Source of the DNA: Corinectria fuckeliana
Lineage: Eukaryota; Ascomycota; Sordariomycetes; Hypocreales; Nectriaceae
Assembly (NCBI GenBank): GCA_019137255.1
Contig: WPDH01000028.1
Span: 124,001-188,000, forward strand
DNA: 64,000 nt
Direction of reading: 5' to 3'
Position 1 is the stretch's first letter. Each line of letters starts with the position of its first letter. This document shows positions 54,567-64,000 of this stretch, one piece after another. Both the position numbers and the translations under genes were made by a program. Under the pieces are notes generated by a model. The model searched no databases. It was not told where the DNA came from and saw only the letters and a list, made by a program, of their open reading frames with translations.

Positions 54567-55396
54567 CTGAGGGCGGTCAGGACGAGGAACTATATCATCC
54601 AAAGCGTTGGTCATTGGATAACGATGAGTATGCATGGCGCGGCTGGACTGATGAGTATATGGAAATGGAATCTTTCCTGGATATCCCAAGTATAGCATGC
54701 ACGGCGTCGTATCGGTCTTTGGGGGAATGATTAAAGATTGTGTCCATTGTGTTTGGGTACCGGTAGCCTGATTTTGGAAGGGGCATAGCATCCCAGAACG
54801 TTTATATACCAGGGAGAAATCAATGTCAACAAATTGAGCATAGCACAGCTGGAGGCATTACTTATCTCGGATGACTAGCTCAGCCAAACGGCCGCCGTGC
54901 CGAGCTTTGTTATGGGTGGGAGTGTGTTATGGTAGCCAATCCGATGATGGCATAGCAGCCGTGGTGGCATTCGAATCTCGGCCCCTCATTTCAAAGGGCT
55001 TCGGCTTCCGGAGCGGCCGTCACTCAGATATTGTACAGAAGGAGAATATGCGTTTTGATGTCTCTATTCTTGCTCATAAGCAGTCGTACACTCAACGCCA
55101 TAAGACGTCCGCGTATCTAGACATGAGCCCCCGCGGAAATAGAGACGTCCATTGCGGGAGCACTAAAACCAGTAAAAACGCCGTGCGGCTGGCCAGACTT
55201 GAGTTGACTTGGCCCGGAACAAATACCAGAAATGCCCAAATCCACAACGAGCCCGTCTTAACCATGTTCATTTCGCCAATAGGTCTATTCGTTCGTCCGT
55301 GTTCATTTCATCGATATCTACAACGGCTCGGGATCTAGGAAGATGACGTTTACCTCTAAATTGATGCCAACTGTTTCTTCTCGTCATTAGCAGCAT
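54567..55396. other. Convergent 3' flanks, one doubtful ORF
   Basis: 830 bp between the acidic-protein stop and the AflR-like stop. An ATG-started frame of 155 codons (54871-55338, + strand) has no recognised motif, ordinary intergenic base composition and no splice context, so it is not called as a gene. Confidence 0.5.
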
Positions 55397-56986
55397 CTAG
55401 GCAATGACGAGGTTGTCGAGGGCGACGCGTGCTGTCTCGAGGATCCTGACGCAATTGCGCTCCTCGGGCAGACACGGCTTGCTCGGGTAGATGACACCCG
55501 CGGGCATTGCCTTTGCTACTTGGCCGCTTGCCATGAAGCTGTCGAGCATTTCGTGGCGCTTGCGGGTGCGCTGTTCCAGGACGGTGACGACGTCTTGAAG
55601 ACCGAGCTGGGTGTAGGTCTCGCGGGTGGAGATGCCGTCGTCCTTCTCGCCCAGGCCGTACACGTCGAGGCGGAGGAGAGCGCGGATCGTCGTGCGCCAC
55701 GTGTCCGGGGCCATCTTCGAGTTGTTGTAGCTGTGGGTGGCAGAGCAGCCGTCCGACGACTCGCCGACCCTTCCCCACAGGCCCCCGATGTCCTTGAACG
55801 AGAACCAGCACGTCCGGCCTTGCTTCTTGGCCAGCGCCGTCTCGGCATCGACCATCTCGAGGATGGTGGCGTAGGCGTTGCAGGCGGACGGGACGAGCGT
55901 CCCCAGGAACATGAGGTTCTGGAAGCACTGGATCGGCGGCGGGACGGACGGCTCGTCGAGGAGCGGGACGGAACAGCTGGGGCAGTTGATGACGTCGTGG
56001 GCCACCTTGGACGCGTTGCGGGCGGCACGCATGGCCGGGATGACCTCCGGGGGTAGGCGGGAGAGGTTATCGAGGGCGAGGAAGAGAGAAGACAGGCAGC
56101 TGCAGCTGACGGTCGGGACGGGGCGCATCGACGGGGGGGGCGGCGGCGGCGGCGGGGTCGACACGGAGCCGTCGGGGGATCCCTCCGACGACGTGCCGTG
56201 GTCGCTGCCGAGCGATGAGTCGGCGGGCGTCGAGGTGCTCGTGCCCCGAGGCAGACTTACTTGTTCGGCCATGTACCGCTGCAGGGAATCGCTGAGGCCT
56301 TTTGAGACGGACGGAGAGTGGTCGGGCTCGTCGAAGTTGATGGACCCGAGGAGGTCGGCACCGTTGAAGTTGAGGGGAGGGATCGTGGGCGCTGTTCCGT
56401 CCGCTCCGACGGCGGGGAGGAAGATGCTGGGATCAGTGAGCGGCTCGAGGTAGTGGCTGGGCAGGAGATCCCAGAACTCCATGTTGGAGGTGCCAAGGTC
56501 ATCGAGGAAGTTAAAGTTCTGGTCCGCGGTGACGGCCACGGATGGGTCGGCGAGGAAGCCACCGCTCATGTCCATGGGCTGTCGAGGAGGGCTCATCGTG
56601 CCAGCCGTCAAGGCATCGCGCACCAGCTCTTGGGCAACGACAGGCGGCGGGCTTCGTTCCTCCTCGACATGGCGCCGCTTGCGAGGGCGGCCCATGGGCT
56701 TCTGCGGAGAGTAGTGGCACAGAATACCCTCCCTGCGGCACCTAGCACAGCCATCTGGTTCCTTGGAGCAGGCGAGTTTGCGGGTTCCTGCATGAGATGA
56801 GCCGGTCGATACAACGAAAAGTCTCCGAAGCCCCGCGCACGCCGGATCGACCGGATCAGGGGCGGGGAGGGGTGGCCGAGCGTCTCGGGGCATAAAGTGG
56901 CACTTACGGCACTCATCGCAGGCCCGGTGCTTAGGGACACCGTCCGGGGCGGCCGGAGGAGCGGCGGCGGCGGCGGCAGATGCCAT
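55397..56986 (-). CDS. Zn(II)2Cys6 transcription factor, AflR-like
   Basis: Two exons, complement(55397..56787, 56908..56986), give 489 residues. The DNA-binding cluster starts near residue 21: HRACDECRTRKLACSKE, then CARCRREGILC, giving the six Cys; a basic linker PMGRPRKRR follows. The C-terminal region (about 300-489), with SCSCLSSLFLALDNLSRLPP, CPSCSVPLLDEP and FQNLMFLGTLVPSACNAYAT, resembles the AflR-type C-terminal domain of secondary-metabolism regulators. The middle is Pro/Ser-rich with nine consecutive Pro codons. The intron (56788-56907, 120 nt, GTAAGT to ATGCAG) lies between Cys2 and Cys3; it is 3n and stop-free. The ATG at 56986 is the first true ATG in frame. It shares a 2.7-kb divergent region with a wax-synthase-like gene, its likely neighbour target (inference). 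Confidence 0.85.
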   Translation of the reverse strand: MASAAAAAAPPAAPDGVPKHRACDECRKCHFMPRDARPPLPAPDPVDPACAGLRRLFVVSTGSSHAGTRKLACSKEPDGCARCRREGILCHYSPQKPMGRPRKRRHVEEERSPPPVVAQELVRDALTAGTMSPPRQPMDMSGGFLADPSVAVTADQNFNFLDDLGTSNMEFWDLLPSHYLEPLTDPSIFLPAVGADGTAPTIPPLNFNGADLLGSINFDEPDHSPSVSKGLSDSLQRYMAEQVSLPRGTSTSTPADSSLGSDHGTSSEGSPDGSVSTPPPPPPPPSMRPVPTVSCSCLSSLFLALDNLSRLPPEVIPAMRAARNASKVAHDVINCPSCSVPLLDEPSVPPPIQCFQNLMFLGTLVPSACNAYATILEMVDAETALAKKQGRTCWFSFKDIGGLWGRVGESSDGCSATHSYNNSKMAPDTWRTTIRALLRLDVYGLGEKDDGISTRETYTQLGLQDVVTVLEQRTRKRHEMLDSFMASGQVAKAMPAGVIYPSKPCLPEERNCVRILETARVALDNLVIA

Positions 56987-57429
56987 GAGTAGATGCACAA
57001 AGGCGCAGGGGAACGGAGGGGATTGCTGTTGCTGTTGTTGTCGTAACCTCGATGGTTCGTCGGATTCGTCGTCGTCTTTCTCGGAGTAGCAGCGATGGCG
57101 GGGGTAGAGCAGCACGAGGCAGAAAAGTCTCCGGCGCTGGGGCAAACTCGCCGAGGCGCGAGGTTCATATAACAAGAAGAGGACGCGAAGAGAAGGGCAG
57201 GTCTGAGAGGGCGACGATGATTGACACAGGGCACAACAGTCCGATTGACAGGCCGCGAGTTACAACCAAAACGGGTAATGAGCGTGCAGGGGCAGGGGCA
57301 GGGGCAGCAGTCGAATCGAAGACGGATACACCCACGATGGACTAAGAGGGAGCGAGGGCCGTGAAATGTCAGCACTTGCTTGGGTGATGATGTTGGGTGA
57401 TGCTGGGTCTGGGCCGCAACAGCACGCAT

Positions 57430-57461
57430 TGACACACTGACACACTGACACACTGACACAA
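57430..57461. repeat. 8-bp tandem repeat, unit TGACACAC, about four copies
   Basis: TGACACAC is repeated in direct order without mismatch just upstream of the AflR-like gene, about 450 bp before its start codon. Confidence 0.85.
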
Positions 57462-59154
57462 CAGCCACCTACCTAGGCCTATGTACCTGTAGGGCAACCG
57501 AGTTGGCTTGAGCTAGACTACAGCACAACACTGCTAGGTAGGTAGGCTGGGCATCCGGAGGAAGGGTCCGCATCCATGGATACGAAGCCGGCACTAGCGC
57601 AGCAGCCGGCGGGGGGGTGACTGTCGTCCGGCGTCGTACTAAGTAGTACGTTCAGCCCTGTGAGAGATAAATCAACTAGTCCAGGCGGGACCGGTGCAGT
57701 CAAATCAACTTCAAAGAGTCCTTGAGCCTATTGAAAAAGTAACATTTTGGACCTTTGGTTCTTTGCAAGTTGAGGACAAGACGAGACTGACTTGCCCCGC
57801 CAAGGTGCTTGATAGTCCAAGTTAGGTGCAGGGTGCTGAGACTCCGTTCCGCCCGTGTCCGTAGGGCTGGGATGTGGATGCTGATTTAATCTAGGTACCC
57901 ACCTATTATTAGATAGGTATGTGCCTTCAAGGTCCCGCGGCTGTTGAGGCAGACAACTCGCATTTTCCCTGCTGTAAGAAAAGAAGAAACCCGAGAACAG
58001 GCTCGGGGTATACGTTATTCGATCTAGCACCGACGCCCCTCGAGACTCGTCGTGCCACTGGTAGGGTCATGGCCCAACTCACACCCCCATCAAGTAGTCC
58101 GTCTACAGCGCTTGGCTGGGGCTGGCCCACGTCGATATCTGACCTACAGGAGCCATCCAAGCGTGTCTCCATGCGGTGGCCAATGAAGCAGCTGATGGAC
58201 CCCTTCAAGGCGGCTAGATGCTAGCTCGATTTCAAATCAAGAGAAATCTCGTCATCTGATGTCGGCCCTGCTGGTGGGATAGTGGTTGGCATTGGGGCAT
58301 TTTAGTAGTTTGTCGCCCACATCTGCATTCGCGTCTGGGAAGTCTACTTCGGTAAGATGGAGAGATCTTAAATGCCGGGGCAAGAGAAAATTGGAGGAGG
58401 CGGGACGGGGCGGGGCGGGACGGGACGAGAGAGGAGAGACGCCAACCGCAGAGGTCCCCGTCAAGGTAAAGGCAACATTCCATTGATCTTGGATCTTTTG
58501 ATGCTGGTGTCTCGGGACGGGTCTCTTTGTACGGGATCATGGGCTGCTGTGATACGCGGTGGTCACAATCCTTACTTAGACACTCACTCGTCTCTAATCT
58601 CTCGTATCCTTTGCTCGTCTCGGTGGTTCAAAAGTCGACTAGCCTGCTGCAACGCCAACTTGGTCGAATTGCAGAGCTTTTGGATGTGGTCCGCCAGGTG
58701 GGAGGGAGATGCTATCGACGACAGTAAGTATTAAGTAGGGAGATCATAGGGCTGACGGCTGCAATGACACTCGGTGGGTCCTCCCCATAAACCCCATACA
58801 CCTAGCGCCTGTAGCATGGAGCTCAGTATCCCGCTGTTCGGAGCAGAGGTTATCCGAGATGAATATCCACCCATCCATCCATCCATCCATGGATAGTCGG
58901 GTGGCTCTTGTGGCATATTCTACTCGGCAAAGAACTTCAGCCCACAGTGCTTTCCGTTATTTTAGGTAACTATTATCAGGCGTCCAGCGTCAGCCAACTT
59001 CCGTAGTGGACATAGATTACACCACCCCACCCCGCCACCACTAACAAACAGCTTAGATCCCTTCCCTGCGTGTAAATGATAGATCCATCTTTCCATCTGT
59101 CTTCTATTCTCCGGCTCACTCACAGATCCCGCTCTGGCTTAGTTGCTAAGGTAC

Positions 59155-59372
59155 ACTACAGGTCACAGGGATTACATATGTTAAAAGGTGGTGCCTTTGC
59201 AGGTCACTTTGCCACCACCACTCACCATAGGCTGCCTTAATTAAATTGTTAAGAGCTAGGTACCTTTACTAGCAGATATAACATAAATTAGCTCTGATCT
59301 AGGTATATTTACTTGAGACCGAAACTGGGGCTTGTACCGCCCTTAACATTTGTAATCCCTGTGACCTGTAGT
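59155..59372. mobile_element. Short inverted-repeat element, candidate MITE
   Basis: A perfect 22-bp inverted repeat bounds 218 bp: left arm 59155-59176 (ACTACAGGTCACAGGGATTA, then CA), right arm 59351-59372. Pairing continues inward for eight more bases with one mismatch, giving about 30 bp. AGGTAC at 59149-59154 and AGGTGC at 59373-59378 flank the element and match at five of six positions, a possible degenerate target duplication. No open frame lies inside. It is unrelated in sequence to the element at 40399. Confidence 0.7.
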
Positions 59373-59705
59373 AGGTGCCTACTTCTCGGAGCTAGACGCA
59401 GATCAACAACACCCTGGCTAGAACCACCAACAACACTGCCTTCATCGTCTGTCGTCATGGATGACACAGAGGGTAAATTACCTATAGTACCCTACGCAGC
59501 TACATGATAGGTACATAAACCTACTACATACGGAGTACACTCCTACAGGACAGGATAGACTGACTCTAGCAGGTACCTTACTCGCTACGACTCCCTGTCA
59601 TCACCCCCCCCACCCTAATTAATCCCACCATCACATCGCATCGTGTCGTTACCCCCAACCCAGCGTTCCATCATCGTCAATCTCTCACCAACCAACCAAT
59701 CAACC

Positions 59706-61458
59706 ATGGCCACCCCCGCCGCCGTCTTGCCCGATCTGGGAGACATGGCCCGGCTCAACTACCGAGACGCCTTCGTCCGCGCCGTAGCCGAGCATCGCGT
59801 CCGCCCTCTCGTCGTCCCCTTCGCCCTGGTGGCATCTGCACTGCTGCCCCCGCTGTGGCTCGCTATCCCTCACACGAAGCGCCCGTGGGTCTACCGCACG
59901 CGATGGCTCGTCGTCGGCCTCGTGCTCGCCTTGAACGTTGACATGGTCTGCACCATGAGCAGCTCCAACGTCGCCACCGCCTACGGGACCGGCCTCATGG
60001 GCATGTGGGGGATCCTGTCGGCTCTGCATCTGCTTGTTTGGTCCCGCCCGCAGTTTGACGCTGCCAGGGCCGTCAAGCCTCACAACGGGAACACCAAGGG
60101 GGACAGAGGCGACACGCATCGTATGCTTGATAAAGAGCTGGCTGGTGATGGCGGAGCTCTGCGGGAGGTTGATGGGCTGCGACAACGCAAAACCAACGGC
60201 GTCTTCTCTGAATCATCCGGTTCCTCTATCGCATCCAGTGCATCATCCCACGGGGAGGATCCTGACTGCGTTTGGCAACCCTTCCCCGAGGCCGGCTCAT
60301 TCCTGCAGCGCCTCAACTGGTCCATGGACCTTGTCACCAACTACAGATGCATAGGTAGGGAACTAGGCTCACCCTCCCCGAAAGCGATGGATGCAACCCA
60401 ACCACTTGCCACCTACTTACGACCTGCTAACATGCCCTGATCTCTGCACCTGCATAGGCTGGAACTGCTCCATCCCCTCCGTTCCTCGGCCGCACATCCC
60501 GGCCCGCATCCGCCGTGGGGATCCCGTCTCCTTCGGCCCCATGCCCGTCGTCTCCAGAAGTGGCTACCGGCGCAGCCTCACCACCTCCGAGTTCGTCTGG
60601 ACCCGCCTTCGGACCGTCGCCGTCCTGTACATCATCCTCGACTTCTTGGCTGTCTTCATGATGAAGGATCCCTACTTCATCTTCGGCCCCGACCGGACCG
60701 GTGGCCAAGAGCTGCCCTCGTTGCTGCGTCGGTTGCCTCCCTGGGCACTCGTCACCTACCGCGAGCTGTTCAGTCTCGCTGGTGTATTCTCCGCCGTCAA
60801 CGCCATATTCGTTCTTCATGACTTGTTCCAGTACTACGTCTTCTCGCGCGTGTTCCCCATCCGCGAGGAGCTCTGGCAGTACACCTCCATCTTCGGCTCC
60901 TTCGCCCAGGTCTTGGACAGGGGGTTGGCTGGCTGGTGGGGGTCGTGGTGGCACCAGACTTTTCGACTGCAGTTCGGCTCGCCAGCTGCGTACCTGGTCG
61001 ACAACGGCTATCTGCCCAAGGGTACTTTCACCACCCAGATCGTCACCATGTATGTGTCCTTCCTCCAGTCTGGCCTGCTCCACGCGTCTGGCAGCCTGTC
61101 TTCCATGCCCAAGACCAAGATATGGCGCTCCCCGGTATTCTTCTCGCTCCAGCCCTCTGGCATCGTGATCCAGTATTACCTCAACTCGGCCATTGATACC
61201 TACCTCCCCCGTTTCCCCAAGATTCTCCGTCGGGGTCTCAACCTGGTGTTTGCCTTGGCCTGGTTGCGGATGACGGCTGTGTTCTTCTGCGACGACCTTG
61301 CGTCGACGGGGCTTTGGCTCCTTGAGCCGGTTCCCTTGTCTCCTTTTCGCTGGTTGGGCTTCGGTCATCCCAAGGATCACTGGTGGCGTTGGGGCCGGGA
61401 GCTGCTCCCCAGGTGGCATTCGGGGGATCATTGGTGGACAACTGGTCTACAGATCTAA
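59706..61458 (+). CDS. Wax-synthase-like membrane acyltransferase (MBOAT superfamily)
   Basis: Exons 59706..60354 and 60458..61458 give 549 residues. Such proteins are multi-pass acyltransferases; fungal members esterify alcohols or secondary metabolites (TRI7-like). At least seven hydrophobic helices are visible. The family core is WWGSWWHQTFRLQFGSPA (about 370-390) with the probable catalytic His in SGLLHASGS (about 420). The N-terminal third has RLNYRDAFVRAVAEHRVRPL, hydrophobic helices and a low-complexity Ser linker (about 170-205). NWSMDLVTNYRCIGWNC, just before and across the splice, is typical of fungal relatives. The 103-nt intron (GTAGGG to CATAG) has a CTGCTAAC branch point. The C-terminus is Trp-rich (HWWRWGRELLPRWHSGDHWW). 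The substrate is unknown. Confidence 0.85.
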
Positions 61459-61711
61459 CAAGTTAACAATTTTCCTATTTTCCATGGGTTCGGCAGTAAG
61501 CGAGGTGTTTCTGGACTGGGCATACGGGGGGCTTCTCCATAACAAAACACGGTTTAGATATATACATGTAGACACCGGGCGGTACTAGAGGCTAGACGGA
61601 GCGTGCTGGGAATATATTTGACCATTCATTTTCAACATGGTGCAATGACAGTCGACTCTTTCATCTTCAGTCCATCTGTCCATCTGTCCATCTTTGAGAT
61701 ACCATTGCTCC

Positions 61712-64000
61712 TCATTCCTGTGCAACCTGCGGAGCCTCTCGTTTCTTCCCCGACTCCAGCCTCTCTACCTCTCCACGCAACCACGCGACAACTTGACCAT
61801 ACTTGGCCGGCTTCTTGGCCAAGACCTTGACAAATGCGGTGCATGCAGCTCTAGTCAAGTTAATAGTTAGAAAATACCCCTAACCGGGTGGTGGTACTGG
61901 CGACAGTAAAGGGGATTACTTACAAGGCAACCTGAGTCTTACGGATGTCACACGTGTATTGGGGATACCGCATCTTCCGAGACTTCCCAGTCAAGAGGAG
62001 AAAGGCGACATCAATGGTTTTGGAGATCGTTCCTACACAGCAGGGGCCGTCAGCAAGAAGCTCTGAAAGACGACAAAAAGCTTGAAGGGGACTCGCGGAT
62101 GATTATGCTGCTCTGGGGATGTTGAGATTTTCCGAGGCAGCGGAGGTACGCCCACATCTTGCTGGCCGTCTCACAGAACGCGCTGTGCAGAGACGTCAGG
62201 ACAGTACGGGTTGAGTTGTGCGCCGTGTCGAAGAACATGAGGTGTGACTGGATCTTGAACGCGTCTACAGTCCCTTCCTGTTAGCCGTCTGAGTCGTCCT
62301 GCCGGGACACTACGGGCTGTGCGACTCACTGAGGACCTTGCGCTGGAAGTTTTGGCCAGGGACGCGGCCGAAGTCGACGGTGAGCGAAGCTGCTATGTCT
62401 GTTTTGTCGTCAGGACGGTGGAGCTCGACGGAACCGCTGGGCAACGTCGCGAGCACTTACCAACACCCACATCCCTCTGACGGTCTTTGGTTATGTCAAG
62501 GGTCTGGCTGTCAATGAGGAGCCCGCAGTAGGGAAAACCACGTCCTTGATCCATCTTGTGGACGTCCCCGCCGCTGCACCACATGTCAAAGTTGGCCAGC
62601 GTCTTTTTCAGGTTGACTACGACCCCGTACTCGGGGACGCCCTTGTGCATCGTTTCCACGAATCTAGTGGCCTTGTCTCTATCGAGCGTGATGAGAAGAA
62701 AGTCGTCGATGAGCCTCAACAGCAGCGTGTCCGGTCCAGCTAAGAAGCCAAGGTGCTTCCTCTCTAGATCGGCATAAAAGTAGTTGCATAGGAACGACGA
62801 CAAGACGGATCCTTGAGGGATTCCCATCTTCTGCCTGTAGTACTTCTTGCCCACTTTGACGAGATTCTGCTCCACGTGCTGTTTCAGTAGGCCCAGAAGC
62901 TCTTGGATGCCGTGTGTCTTCTGGACAGCGCTATCCACAAAGATTGTGTTCTTTTTTTGGCCTGCCAGGTCTGTCTCGAGTCGCTCCGAGAAGCCCGACG
63001 ATTCACCCTCCGGCAATGCCGTTGAGTGCCACCGACGGATCGTCTTGGTCGTGGCTCTGTCTCCCTGAAGCTCAGCTCGCTCACCGGGCTTCACCTCGAC
63101 GTGCTTCGTGATGGTGTACTTGTCCTGGCTGGGGACTGACCCCATCAGGTTGATGACTGCGGCTTGTGGGATTGTGTCGAAGGCGGCCTGGACGTCCACC
63201 TTTGCAAAATATAACCTGCCGTGGTTGGGGCCTAGCCTCTCCTTGAATTCTTTCAGACGGGAGTACACGTCACTGACGGAGAACATGGTCGAGCCCAATT
63301 TCGAGGGGTTGAGTGTCTAGACGTGTCAGCGTGAATCCTCGGGACTTGGATTCACATGACTTGCCTTTTCAAGCTTCAGAAGCGTATGGACTGGCCCGAG
63401 TATGGAGTTAATGCTAGGGCCAAGGACTTTGGCTGTTCCTCGCGCCAGAGCTCTTCGTCTTAGGTTCATGATGGGTCGCAATTTGTCGCCCTTTGGCAGC
63501 AGACGGATCTGGCTGAAACCGAGCTGCCTTGATTGTAGTACTCGCAGGGCGTCGTCTAGCTTGACTTCCTCAAACATGCTCTCCTTGAGTCTGGCCATTG
63601 ACGGTTCTGCAATATACTTCCAGACTTCGTGGCGAAAATAAAAAACCTGGTATCGGTGAGAACTGGACTCTGTAACGTAGAAGTTGCTGCGAATCAGGGG
63701 TATCAGAAGAGAGTCAAAGATGTAATATAAAAACTCGTAGAAAATTTCATGTCGTTTAGCAGTGTCGGTTCTGCTTGGCTTCTGGGTCCCAAGGCTAGGA
63801 GGCTGAAGCCAAGAAATATCTGCGATCTGCATCATTCCATACTTGTTAGCAAGGCACGCTAAGGAATAGGTTCATATAAATACCTTCAAATCCTGGGAAA
63901 TCTCGTGCAGTGACATAGTCTCATAGCGCCTTAATTTGACGAAGTGGTCAATTTTCTGCATAATCACGGCCTTGTTGTGAACCTGCGTTTCAGCGTCCCC
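61712..64000 (-). CDS. TERT: Telomerase reverse transcriptase (C-terminal 639 residues; 5' part outside window)
   Basis: Seven exons visible, complement(61712..61850, 61924..62032, 62097..62264, 62330..62398, 62461..63316, 63365..63826, 63884..>64000). TERT copies the telomerase RNA template onto chromosome ends. Motif T is RRYETMSLHEISQDLK, then IADISWLQPP across the intron. Motif 1 is QIRLLPKGDKLRPIMNLRRR. Motif A is YFAKVDVQAAFDTIPQ, followed by a long IFD insertion. Motif B' is GIPQGSVLSSFLCNYFYADL, motif C LLRLIDDFLLITLD with the Asp pair, motif D VNLKKTLANF, motif E GFPYCGLLIDS. The C-terminal extension ends RLESGKKREAPQVAQE. The visible frame is intact. Two introns, 63317-63364 and 62033-62096, appear to have GC donors; the last join at 62033-62096 is the least certain. 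Confidence 0.9.

Larger units (their letters stand above)
56987..59705. other. Long divergent region, 2.7 kb, repeat-rich
   Basis: Between the AflR-like and wax-synthase-like starts. It holds four GACACACT-type units (57430-57461), GGGGCA units (57288-57306), a GGGGC/GGGAC stretch (58402-58432), ATCC repeats (58865-58890), a 218-bp inverted-repeat element (59155-59372) and TACGGAGTA at 59529-59537. Frames up to 120 codons overlap on both strands and were rejected. Confidence 0.5.

Noticed and set aside
54955..55000. ATTCGAATCTC resembling a tRNA B box
   Set aside because: No matching A box, acceptor stem or T-arm pairing could be built around it.
54871..55338. 155-codon ATG-started open frame on the + strand
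   Set aside because: No family motif, no splice context, sits between two convergent 3' ends, and its composition is like the surrounding intergenic DNA.
56204..56262. GTAAGT within the AflR-like second exon as an intron donor
   Set aside because: The nearest good acceptor would shift the frame of the conserved C-terminal region; no in-phase acceptor was found.
60427..61431. 334-codon frame antisense to the wax-synthase-like gene
   Set aside because: Shadow of the high-GC third positions of the real gene; composition is Gly/Glu/Arg low-complexity.

Overview
The window is nuclear DNA of a filamentous ascomycete (Pezizomycotina). The gene set and gene style (GC-rich exons, 48-220 nt introns with GTAAGT/GTATGT donors and CTRAC-type branch points, AflR-like Zn2Cys6 regulator, PalF, SHR3, WSC protein) fit a Sordariomycete, perhaps Hypocreales. 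The genus cannot be named from sequence alone. I resolve 27 protein-coding genes, two of them cut by the window ends: a gluconokinase at the left and telomerase reverse transcriptase (TERT) at the right. Exons were joined by hand from splice signals, reading frame and family knowledge. I found no tRNA, rRNA or CRISPR array.

Layout. 0-7 kb: gluconokinase end, branched-chain 2-oxoacid dehydrogenase E2 and ATP10 (head to head), then GOS1 and RPL35 (head to head). 8-20 kb: a ZafA/Zap1-type zinc regulator, a small N-myristoylated protein, PRP5 head to head with a SAP30BP/HCNGP-like protein, and a DUF3712-type membrane protein. 22-35 kb: cytochrome b2-type lactate dehydrogenase, JAC1, PalF/RIM8, CDC6, a TspO-type translocator and a mitochondrial ornithine carrier. 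37-46 kb: thymidylate synthase, SHR3, a MITE-like AT-rich element, a WSC-domain surface protein and REV1. 46-54 kb: a RED-like splicing factor, a nucleoside hydrolase, the mitochondrial thiamine pyrophosphate carrier and an unrecognised acidic protein. 55-64 kb: a Zn2Cys6 AflR-like regulator, a second MITE-like element, a wax-synthase-like acyltransferase and TERT.

The genes are mostly housekeeping and are not one operon-like system. Some arrangements suggest co-regulation. Several pairs share short bidirectional promoters (E2/ATP10, GOS1/RPL35, PRP5/SAP30BP-like, REV1/RED-like). CDC6 and thymidylate synthase, both S-phase genes, each carry an ACGCGT (MCB-type) box upstream.

The least ordinary material is listed in the findings. 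Two TERT introns appear to use GC donors. Several introns are multiples of three and free of stops, and one of them splits a zinc cluster. Two probable non-autonomous transposons are present, one with TA target duplication. A 9-mer, TACGGAGTA, recurs only between genes. I saw no clearly new biological system.
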